A stretch of DNA of 7,754 nt from an uncultured Pelagibacteraceae bacterium (GTDB taxonomy: Bacteria > Pseudomonadota > Alphaproteobacteria > Pelagibacterales > Pelagibacteraceae), in NCBI GenBank assembly GCA_902549785.1, contig CACCWT010000028.1:1-7754 (forward strand), read 5' to 3'. Below, in pieces: positions 1 through 4,761 of this stretch. The notes under the pieces are model-generated. The model saw only the letters and a program-made list of their open reading frames with translations. It made no database searches and had not been told where the DNA came from. Position 1 is the first letter of the stretch. The number at the start of each line of letters is the position of its first letter. Both the position numbers and the translations under genes were made by a program.

Positions 1-552
1 TTGTGCACCTCCCATTGAATAAATTTCTTTTATTCCTACCTTTTTTGCAGCATATAAAACTGCAGGATTCAATTTTCCATTATTTTTTGGACTCGCAAGT
101 ACAATTCTTTTAACACCTGCAATTTTTGCTGGGATAGCATTCATCAATAACGTAGATGGTAAGTTTGCTGGAACATAAATGCCAACTGATTGAATTGGTA
201 CATATTTATATTCAATTTTATTATTTAGATTATCTTTATAAAAAATATCTTTAGTTTTTTGTAATTTATGGAATTTGAGTATACGTTTGTAAGCAAAATC
301 TATAGCTCTTTTAATTTTTGGATCTAAAGATTTAATTGATTTGTTGATTTGCTTAATACTTGGTTTAATTTGACTATTTTTGCTAAATTTTTTCTCGAAT
401 TTTAAAAGACTTTTATTTTTATTTTTTTTTATATCTTTTAAAATGTTAGATATAGTTTTACTTTCAATTCTTTTTTCAGATCTCCTTAAATCTAAAAATT
501 TAGTTAAGTTATTTAAGTAGTTTTTTTTATTACAGTTAATTACTTTTATCAT
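1..552 (-). CDS. hisD: Histidinol dehydrogenase, N-terminal part (C-terminus beyond window edge)
   Basis: HisD catalyses the two-step NAD-dependent oxidation of L-histidinol to L-histidine in the cytoplasm, the end of histidine biosynthesis. The ATG at 552-550 opens 184 codons without a stop down to base 1; the family is usually about 430 residues, so less than half is present. Visible signatures are the helical N-terminus with LLKFEKKFSK (residues 49-58, matching the usual AL-x-x-YT-x-KFD region), VGIYVP (123-128), LMNAIPAKIAGVKRIV (136-151), and the start of the GGAQ-A-IAAL motif at the cut edge. The loop after GIYVP reads ANLPST instead of the usual GG-x-A-x-x-PS, about three residues shorter. 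The start overlaps the end of the DUF2948 gene by 17 nt, and murA-DUF2948-hisD is a known alphaproteobacterial order. No catalytic zinc ligand can be checked because those residues lie off the window. Confidence 0.93.
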   Translation of the reverse strand, partial: MIKVINCNKKNYLNNLTKFLDLRRSEKRIESKTISNILKDIKKNKNKSLLKFEKKFSKNSQIKPSIKQINKSIKSLDPKIKRAIDFAYKRILKFHKLQKTKDIFYKDNLNNKIEYKYVPIQSVGIYVPANLPSTLLMNAIPAKIAGVKRIVLASPKNNGKLNPAVLYAAKKVGIKEIYSMGGAQ

Positions 553-943
553 TTACTATTTTTTGGTCCTCAAGTGTCACCTCAATTACTTCAGCGGCAA
601 GAGTTATAATTCTATTTTTTGAAAATAACATAGTTATTTCAAAATTCTCATCTTTCTTAAAAATATCAATTGTTAATAATTCTAACGTAAGATTAGTGTC
701 TTTTTGGTCTATATTCTTTGATTTTGAGGAATTTATAAATTCAAATTTAATAATACTATTTATTAATTTATTTTTGTTTTCCTCTTCTTTGCTATATCTT
801 GCTATTGAAATCAAAAAAATCTTATTAGAAGCTAAATATTTGACATCATCAATATTAACTTTCCCCTCGGAACAGCAGGCTGAAATAATACGAAGGTCTT
901 CAGGAGTTTGTGCAATTATCTTTTTTAAGTACTGATATTCCAT
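536..943 (-). CDS. DUF2948 family protein
   Basis: A small soluble protein of 135 aa with no known function, recognised as DUF2948 by its pattern and by its place between murA and hisD. The N-terminal half has EDLRIISACCSEGKVNIDDV (16-35 from the ATG at 943), then a YLAS-x-KIFLISIARY strand segment. The C-terminal half has LELLTIDIF and a terminal RIITLAAEVIEVTLED stretch, as in the family. I place the start at the ATG at 943-941, which overlaps the murA stop by one base (TGATG on the minus strand). An in-frame TTG one codon upstream is possible but less likely. There is no signal peptide or membrane segment. The 17-nt overlap with hisD suggests translational coupling. Family assignment is by recognition; the function is unknown. 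Confidence 0.85.
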   Translation of the reverse strand: MEYQYLKKIIAQTPEDLRIISACCSEGKVNIDDVKYLASNKIFLISIARYSKEEENKNKLINSIIKFEFINSSKSKNIDQKDTNLTLELLTIDIFKKDENFEITMLFSKNRIITLAAEVIEVTLEDQKIVNDKSN

Positions 944-2205
944 CAATTAACCCTTCGAATATTTACCCCAACTTTTCTGAGTTTGTACTCTATATTTTCA
1001 TATCCCCTATCAAGGTGATAAATTCTATTAATTATAGATGATCCTTTAGCAACTATTGCAGCTAGAACTAACGCTACTGAAGCTCTAAGATCGCTTGACA
1101 TTAATTCAGCTGCTTGAAAATTTGTATTACCTGAAATGAAAGCCTTATTTTTTTTTACTATAATCTCTGCTCCTAACCTTCTTAATTCAGCTACATGCAT
1201 AAATCTATTTTCAAAAATACTTTCAGTTATTGAACTTTTACCTTTAGCCTTACAAAGTAGAACCATAAACTGTGCTTGCAAATCTGTAGGGAAGTTTGGA
1301 TACTCTTTAGTAACTAAATTGGTTAAATTTTTGATTTTTTTAGGACCAGATATATTAATTTGTTTTTTAGCTACTTTAATTTTGGCTCCAATTTTTTTTA
1401 ATAAGGATAATTCTGTTTTTATAATTTTTGGATCAAAATTATTTATTTTTAATTTACCTCCAGTTAAACATGCTGCTACACAAAAAGTTCCTGTTTCTAT
1501 TCTATCTGACATCACAGTATAACTTGTGCTTTCTAAAGATTTAATACCTTCTATCTTCAAAGTACGTTTGCCTATAAATTTTATTTTTGCACCACCTGAT
1601 TTTAAAAAATTTATTAAATCAATTATTTCTGGTTCAATTGCACAATTTCTAAGGATGGTAATTCCGTTAGCTAAACATGCAGCTATAATAGTATTTTCAG
1701 TTGCTCCAACACTAATCTTTGAAAATCTAATTTTTGCACCTTTCAGATTTCCTACCGTATGTGCATGGATATAACCTTTTTTAATATCATATTTCATTCC
1801 AAGTTTTTTGAGTGCATTCAAGTGGTAATTTACAGGTCTAGCTCCTATTAAGCAGCCACCTGGCAAAGAGGTAATAGACTTTTGATGCTTAGCAACAAGT
1901 GCACCTAAAACTAATATTCCAGCTCTCATAGTTCTGACAAGTGAATATGTTGCGAGATAATTTTGTTTTTTTTTCTTTGTTATTTTAACATTTTTTTTAT
2001 TTTTACTAAATTGAATTACTGATCCAAGAGATTTTAAAAGGTTAATCATTGTATCTATATCTTTAACGCGAGGTAAATTTTTTATTATGACCTCTTTTTC
2101 AAATAAGATAGTTGATGCTAAAATTGGTAATGCAGCATTTTTAGATCCTGAAATTGAAACTTCACCCTTAATTTTACTAGGGCCTTTAACAATAAATTTG
2201 TCCAT
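943..2205 (-). CDS. murA: UDP-N-acetylglucosamine 1-carboxyvinyltransferase
   Basis: MurA transfers enolpyruvate from phosphoenolpyruvate to the 3'-OH of UDP-GlcNAc, the first committed step of peptidoglycan synthesis in the cytoplasm. At 420 aa it matches the usual 417-430. Key sites are intact: SKNAALP with Lys22 and Asn23; SLPGGC-x-IGARPV with Cys118, the loop cysteine that fosfomycin alkylates in E. coli (Cys115); FPTDLQAQF with Asp308 (E. coli Asp305); SDLRAS with Arg374 (E. coli Arg371); and HLDRGYENIEYKL with Arg400 (E. coli Arg397). A Lys-rich stretch at 69-80 is probably a surface loop. The presence of Cys rather than Asp at 118 predicts fosfomycin sensitivity at the target (inference). 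The ATG lies 2 nt after the dcd stop, and the TGA overlaps the next ATG by one base. The conserved N-terminal VKG-P-S-K-I-KGEV supports this start. Confidence 0.98.
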   Translation of the reverse strand: MDKFIVKGPSKIKGEVSISGSKNAALPILASTILFEKEVIIKNLPRVKDIDTMINLLKSLGSVIQFSKNKKNVKITKKKKQNYLATYSLVRTMRAGILVLGALVAKHQKSITSLPGGCLIGARPVNYHLNALKKLGMKYDIKKGYIHAHTVGNLKGAKIRFSKISVGATENTIIAACLANGITILRNCAIEPEIIDLINFLKSGGAKIKFIGKRTLKIEGIKSLESTSYTVMSDRIETGTFCVAACLTGGKLKINNFDPKIIKTELSLLKKIGAKIKVAKKQINISGPKKIKNLTNLVTKEYPNFPTDLQAQFMVLLCKAKGKSSITESIFENRFMHVAELRRLGAEIIVKKNKAFISGNTNFQAAELMSSDLRASVALVLAAIVAKGSSIINRIYHLDRGYENIEYKLRKVGVNIRRVN

Positions 2206-2207
2206 TA

Positions 2208-2762
2208 TTATATCTTAGGAAGTGTAACTCCCTTTTGACCCTGATATTTGCCATTTCTATCTGCATATGAAACTAATGGATCTTCGTTGCCCTTAATAAA
2301 AACAAATTGGGCAACACCTTCATTGGCATAAATTTTTGCAGGCAAAGGCGTTGTGTTGGAAAATTCTAATGTTACATGACCTTCCCAGCCTGGTTCAAGA
2401 GGTGTGACGTTCACTATTATTCCACATCTAGCGTATGTAGATTTTCCCAAACATATAACCAAAACATTTTTGGGTATCTTAAAATATTCTACGGTTCTCG
2501 CTAATACAAATGAATTTGGTGGTATTATACATTCAGACGAGTTTTTTGTTATAAAATTTGAAGACTTAAAATTTTTTGGATCAACAATTTCTGAGTTTAC
2601 ATTAGTGAAAATTTTAAATTCATCAGATACTCTAGCATCATAACCATATGATGATACACCAAATGATATTTTGTCTCCTCTTACTTGTTTGTCTTCAAAA
2701 GGAGAGATCATATCATTATCTCTTGCCATTTGTATAATCCACTTATCAGATTGAACTGACAT
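2208..2762 (-). CDS. dcd: dCTP deaminase
   Basis: Dcd deaminates dCTP to dUTP, supplying the precursor for dUMP and dTTP synthesis in the cytoplasm. Length is 184 aa, as usual for the alphaproteobacterial form. Motifs seen: [12 protein letters not shown] (33-44), the nucleotide-binding [12 protein letters not shown] (104-115; it corresponds to GRSSLARLG in E. coli), [15 protein letters not shown] (122-136) whose Glu133 matches catalytic Glu138 of E. coli, and a C-terminal [19 protein letters not shown] (166-184), the lid region with Tyr and Gln residues that close over the triphosphate in this family. A dUTPase-type bifunctional enzyme is possible in the superfamily, but the sequence resembles the monofunctional class. 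The ATG overlaps the stop of the upstream 34-aa ORF by one base (TAATG), and murA follows after 2 nt. This fits co-transcription rather than a functional link. Confidence 0.97.
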   Translation of the reverse strand: MSVQSDKWIIQMARDNDMISPFEDKQVRGDKISFGVSSYGYDARVSDEFKIFTNVNSEIVDPKNFKSSNFITKNSSECIIPPNSFVLARTVEYFKIPKNVLVICLGKSTYARCGIIVNVTPLEPGWEGHVTLEFSNTTPLPAKIYANEGVAQFVFIKGNEDPLVSYADRNGKYQGQKGVTLPKI

Positions 2763-2866
2763 TATTTATTTTTTTTCTTAGTTTTTTTTTGAAATTCTTT
2801 TCTTTTTTTTAAATTTTTTCTTAAAGCAAGTTCAAGTTTACTAAAATTATTCTTTTTTGAACTCAT
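2762..2866 (-). CDS. 34-aa lysine-rich microprotein, hypothetical
   Basis: A short open reading frame, ATG at 2866-2864 and TAA at 2764-2762, encodes 34 residues: 13 Lys, 2 Arg, 2 Glu. It begins [20 protein letters not shown] and ends in a run of Lys, Gln, Thr and Asn. I do not recognise the family. Support for it being real is positional: it begins 3 nt after the stop of the 65-aa ORF and its stop overlaps the dcd ATG by one base, so it fills the gap between two genes exactly. The central [17 protein letters not shown] (9-25) could form an amphipathic basic helix, suggesting a nucleic-acid or ribosome contact (speculation). It may instead serve only as a coupling leader for dcd. Long A-runs in its codons make it sensitive to sequencing indels. 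Confidence 0.6.
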   Translation of the reverse strand: MSSKKNNFSKLELALRKNLKKRKEFQKKTKKKNK

Positions 2867-2869
2867 TAT

Positions 2870-3067
2870 TTATTTTTTGTCAGGATTTGTAAGATGGTCA
2901 AGTGTAATAACCTGATCTAGTGGAATAGTTTTATCATCTTCAACTTTTATTGGGGGTGCTTTCACCTGCTTCTTGGCTCTTTTGTCTGCAAGTTTTTTCT
3001 CTCTTTTTGCTTTTTTTTCCATGAGCTTTGCATTTTTATTTGCTCCATATGTATAGTGAATTCCCAT
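2870..3067 (-). CDS. 65-aa hypothetical protein, basic N-half and acidic C-half
   Basis: I do not recognise a named family. The 65-aa product starts MGIHYTYGANKNAKLMEKKA, continues with a strongly basic helical stretch to about residue 36 (alternating Lys/Ala/Arg/Glu, coiled-coil-like), has a Pro-Pro hinge (38-39), and ends in a less basic tail with VEDDKTIPLDQVITLDHL (42-59). There is no signal peptide, membrane segment or cysteine. It is the first gene of the minus-strand unit that continues through the 34-aa ORF, dcd, murA, DUF2948 and hisD. The start is supported by AGGA seven bases before the ATG, one of the few clear Shine-Dalgarno matches in this window. Its well-formed composition and position argue for a real gene; the function is unknown. 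By shape it could be a small RNA- or ribosome-associated protein, but nothing visible proves that. Confidence 0.75.
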   Translation of the reverse strand: MGIHYTYGANKNAKLMEKKAKREKKLADKRAKKQVKAPPIKVEDDKTIPLDQVITLDHLTNPDKK

Positions 3068-3074
3068 AGCATTT

Positions 3075-3078
3075 TCCT
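3075..3078 (-). promoter_or_regulatory. Shine-Dalgarno AGGA for the 65-aa gene
   Basis: On the minus strand AGGA stands seven bases before the ATG at 3067-3065. Most other genes here have only A-rich leaders or overlapping starts, so this site marks the first gene of the minus-strand unit and decides its start. An out-of-frame ATG lies between the site and the chosen ATG. Confidence 0.55.
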
Positions 3079-3121
3079 AAGATAGATATAGCTTATTTTG
3101 AAAAAAAATTAAGGCAATAAT

Positions 3122-3150
3122 TTGAAATAATAGAATTTATACACTAATTT
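3122..3150 (+). promoter_or_regulatory. Possible promoter of tRNA-Thr
   Basis: TTGAAA at 3122-3127 and TAATTT at 3145-3150 are 17 bases apart, and the mature tRNA starts 11 bases after the second box, a plausible distance for a short tRNA leader. The first box matches the sigma-70 -35 consensus well (TTGACA); the second is a weak -10. In such AT-rich DNA chance matches are common, so this is tentative. The same 94-nt spacer must also carry the promoter of the divergent minus-strand unit, for which I see no convincing pair of boxes. Confidence 0.3.
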
Positions 3151-3161
3151 ATCCAAATATT

Positions 3162-3235
3162 GCCCCTATAGTTAAATGGAATAACACATCCATGGTAAGG
3201 ATGAGTTTCCAGTTCAATTCTGGATGGGGGCACCA
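3162..3235 (+). tRNA. tRNA-Thr, anticodon GGT, CCA encoded
   Basis: A full 74-nt cloverleaf can be folded by hand. The acceptor is GCCCCTA with TGGGGGC (one T-G pair), the D stem is GTTA/TAAC around a 7-nt loop with the G18-G19 pair, the anticodon stem is CATCC/GGATG with loop ATGGTAA, the variable loop has 4 nt, and the T stem is TCCAG/CTGGA with loop TTCAATT. Discriminator A and genomic CCA follow. Bases 34-36 are GGT, reading ACC and ACT threonine codons. G1-C72 and C2-G71 agree with known threonyl-tRNA synthetase identity pairs in E. coli. Position 32 is A opposite A38, where E. coli tRNA-Thr(GGT) has T32. The gene lies alone on the plus strand, divergent from the dcd-murA unit and converging with the TVP38-family gene, whose stop is 3 nt away. 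Confidence 0.96.
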
Positions 3236-3238
3236 GTA

Positions 3239-3958
3239 TTATTTTTCATAAAATTTTTTTTTTAAAAAAAAGCCGATTAAAACTAAAAATACAATTCCAA
3301 GAATTGGTAAATAAATATCTGGAGAAAAAATTAATTCTAAAAAACTTGGTACCTCAGTATTCTCCTCTAAAATCTTACTCAAACCAGCACCAAGAGATGC
3401 TCCAACAAATAATTGTGGAGCCATTCCAATTATTGATCCTAGAAAAAAATTTCTAATCTTGACATTAAAAATTGTTGGCAAAATATTTGAAATAAAAAAA
3501 GGAATACCACCTATAAATCTATAAATTAGAAAAAAAACAAATTCATTTTTTTTAAACCTTTCAGTTAAATTACTGAAACGAGATGAAAATTTTTTCTCTA
3601 CCAAATCTTTTAAAAAATAATTTGCAAATATATAAAGTATTGTTGCACCAATTGATAATCCAAAAACTATAAGCAAAGTTCCTAACCACTTACCAAAAAT
3701 AAAACCTCCAACTAAAAATACTGGCGAACCAAAGCCTAATAAAAGAACCCAAACTATGGTAGCTAGTAGAAAAAAAATACTCGATAAAAAAATATTACTA
3801 TTTTTTAGATTATCTAAAGTATCTCTGTTTTCTCTTATTAATTCATAGCTTGAAAAATCCTGAAATGAAAAGTTGTTAAAAAAAATCAATAAAAAAACAA
3901 ATACTATTAAAATGTAGGCAGAACCTAAAAAAAGTTTAATTTTTTTTTCTCTATTCAT
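3239..3958 (-). CDS. TVP38/TMEM64 family inner-membrane protein (VTT/SNARE-associated domain)
   Basis: A 239-aa polytopic membrane protein of the DedA/TVP38 superfamily. Some members of this superfamily are implicated in lipid scrambling or undecaprenyl-phosphate recycling; the substrate here is unknown. Predicted segments are a first helix at about 8-27, a second at 56-74, a long hydrophobic region at 78-112 holding GGFIFGKWLG, the conserved VTT core at about 140-193 and a last helix at 217-232. The core has the family pattern: Arg147 in FLIYRFIGGIPFF, Pro153, Pro161, then FFLGSIIGMAPQLFVGASLG, with re-entrant loops expected around the two proline-containing stretches. The ATG at 3958 follows a perfect AT-rich inverted repeat two bases away and has no clear Shine-Dalgarno site. 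The gene appears monocistronic. Its C-terminal codons contain a 10-base A/T homopolymer, so the last residues would be vulnerable to a sequencing indel. Confidence 0.88.
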   Translation of the reverse strand: MNREKKIKLFLGSAYILIVFVFLLIFFNNFSFQDFSSYELIRENRDTLDNLKNSNIFLSSIFFLLATIVWVLLLGFGSPVFLVGGFIFGKWLGTLLIVFGLSIGATILYIFANYFLKDLVEKKFSSRFSNLTERFKKNEFVFFLIYRFIGGIPFFISNILPTIFNVKIRNFFLGSIIGMAPQLFVGASLGAGLSKILEENTEVPSFLELIFSPDIYLPILGIVFLVLIGFFLKKKFYEK

Positions 3959-3959
3959 T

Positions 3960-3981
3960 GATTTTTAACTTATTAAAAATC
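3960..3981. repeat. Perfect 9-bp inverted repeat with 4-nt loop at the TVP38 start
   Basis: GATTTTTAA at 3960-3968 and TTAAAAATC at 3973-3981 are exact reverse complements around CTTA. On the minus strand the repeat ends two bases before the TVP38 ATG, so in that mRNA it could fold over the ribosome binding region. As DNA it is a dyad that could bind a regulator. The stem has only one G-C pair, and AT-rich DNA yields such repeats by chance, so function is not established. Confidence 0.5.
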
Positions 3982-3982
3982 G

Positions 3983-4011
3983 CTGTACTTATATATATAT
4001 ATTTGTATAAC
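3983..4011 (+). promoter_or_regulatory. Probable promoter of the rpmH-rnpA-yidD-yidC unit
   Basis: TATAAC at 4006-4011 is a good -10 box, 29 bases before the rpmH ATG. It is preceded by an alternating TA tract at 3990-4002, and CTGTAC at 3983-3988 sits 17 bases upstream as a poor -35. The 82-nt spacer must contain the start of this operon, so a promoter is expected; the exact box is my choice among several AT-rich candidates. Confidence 0.4.
3990..4002. repeat. Alternating TA tract in the rpmH-TVP38 spacer
   Basis: Thirteen bases of uninterrupted T/A alternation sit just upstream of the likely rpmH -10 box. Such a tract melts easily and may help promoter opening. It is also a simple repeat prone to length change, which would alter promoter spacing. 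No function is proven. Confidence 0.5.
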
Positions 4012-4040
4012 TACCGAAATTTAACATTATTTTAACTACA

Positions 4041-4178
4041 ATGAAACGTACATATCAACCAAGTAACAGAAAAAGAAAAAAAGCAGTTGGCTTTAGAGCT
4101 AAGAGAAAAACAAAGGGTGGAAGAAAAGTATTAAAAAGAAGAAGGGCTAAAGGAAGAAAAAAATTAACAAACGCTTAA
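4041..4178 (+). CDS. rpmH: 50S ribosomal protein L34
   Basis: L34 is a small basic protein of the large ribosomal subunit that binds 23S rRNA. The ORF encodes 45 aa, within the normal 44-47 range. It opens [14 protein letters not shown], followed by [20 protein letters not shown] (17-36), the standard L34 pattern, and ends GRKKLTNA. Residues 10-14 are RKRKK, more basic than the L-x-R-K-R-x common elsewhere. It is the first gene of the plus-strand unit, with its ATG 82 bases from the divergent TVP38 start. Its TAA overlaps the rnpA ATG by one base (TAATG), the usual rpmH-rnpA pairing in bacteria and likely coupled in translation. No Shine-Dalgarno site is evident in the A/T-rich leader. Confidence 0.97.
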   Translation: MKRTYQPSNRKRKKAVGFRAKRKTKGGRKVLKRRRAKGRKKLTNA

Positions 4179-4519
4179 TGAAAAACAAGATCGTTAGCCT
4201 TTCTAAAAATGAGGATTTTAAGTCAATTCTTAGTGGAAAAAAGATTTCTAACAAATATTTAACAATTTTCTTTAAAAAACTTTCTGATAAAAATACTAAT
4301 AGATTAAATATTAGTTTCGTAGCTAAAAAAAAAATTGGAAATGCGGTAACTAGAAACAAAATTAAAAGAAGGCTAAGAAATATTATGAACGAAGCTATGA
4401 AATCAATTAACATTAATCTTAATTACTGTTATTTATTAATTGCAAGAATATCTGTTAGCAAAGATCCTTATGAAAGAATAAAAAACACAACACTAGAAGA
4501 CTTTAAAAAAATCAAATGA
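4178..4519 (+). CDS. rnpA: Ribonuclease P protein component
   Basis: RnpA is the protein subunit of RNase P; with the RNA subunit (not in this window) it removes 5' leaders of precursor tRNAs. The 113-aa product has the family layout: LSKNEDFKSILSGKK (8-22) for the N-terminal helix, a strand with RLNISFVAKKKIGNAV (42-57), and the RNR signature as GNAVTRNKIKRRLR (54-67), which gives the basic helix that contacts RNA. A later YLLIARISV strand (85-93) completes the fold. Length is close to the usual 110-125. The start shares one base with the rpmH stop, and the TGA overlaps the yidD ATG by four bases (ATGA), consistent with translational coupling. Sequence outside the RNR region is Lys/Asn-rich and divergent, as expected in this genome type. 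Confidence 0.96.
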   Translation: MKNKIVSLSKNEDFKSILSGKKISNKYLTIFFKKLSDKNTNRLNISFVAKKKIGNAVTRNKIKRRLRNIMNEAMKSININLNYCYLLIARISVSKDPYERIKNTTLEDFKKIK

Positions 4520-4758
4520 TTAATTTTATTAAATTTTTAATGATTAAGATTATAAGGTTTTATCAAATACTTATATCTCCATATCTAGGCAATAATTGCA
4601 GATATCTTCCAACATGTTCTGATTATTTTATTGAAAACCTAAAAGAAAATGGAATTTTAAAAGGAAGCATTAATGGATTTAAAAGAATACTTAGTTGTCA
4701 TCCTATAAAAATTTTGGGTGGTGGAGAGGGATTTGATCCAGTTAGAAAGAAAAAGTAA
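4516..4758 (+). CDS. yidD: Membrane protein insertion efficiency factor YidD
   Basis: YidD is a small inner-membrane-associated protein that helps insertion of membrane proteins alongside YidC. The 80-aa product shows the whole family signature: YQILISPYLGNNCRYLPTCS (16-35), an EN-x-KENGILKG segment, RILSCHP (57-63), then GGGEGFDPV (68-76). The three conserved cysteines are Cys28, Cys34 and Cys61. The hydrophobic N-terminus (2-22) with basic residues fits an amphipathic membrane anchor. It overlaps rnpA by four bases and is 3 nt from yidC, the classic rnpA-yidD-yidC arrangement. The last residues (RKKK) are basic. A second ATG (residue 9) is in frame, but the four-base overlap and hydrophobic N-terminus favour the first. 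Confidence 0.96.
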   Translation: MINFIKFLMIKIIRFYQILISPYLGNNCRYLPTCSDYFIENLKENGILKGSINGFKRILSCHPIKILGGGEGFDPVRKKK

Positions 4759-4761
4759 TTT

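Noticed and set aside
696..935. Plus-strand 79-aa hydrophobic ORF opposite the DUF2948 gene
   Set aside because: It lies wholly within a recognised minus-strand gene. Phe/Leu/Ile-rich antisense frames are expected opposite Lys/Glu/Asn-rich AT-rich genes.
1136..1774. Two plus-strand ORFs (128 and 82 aa) opposite murA
   Set aside because: Both are antisense shadows of an intact murA with all catalytic residues. They show no recognisable motifs and no initiation context.
3149..3157. DnaA-box-like TTATCCAAA in the divergent spacer, with a switch of gene strand nearby, as a possible oriC
   Set aside because: It is a single site with one mismatch to TTATCCACA. There is no cluster of boxes and no dnaA, hemE or gidA-type neighbour. 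Such a match is expected by chance in AT-rich DNA.
3254..3271. T10/A8 block as a classical intrinsic terminator
   Set aside because: There is no GC stem before the T-run, and the block encodes the last residues of the TVP38 protein. I kept it only as part of the junction finding.
4147..4413. Minus-strand 88-aa very hydrophobic ORF opposite rnpA
   Set aside because: It could be taken for a small membrane protein, but it is the antisense of Lys-rich rnpA codons and ends inside rpmH.
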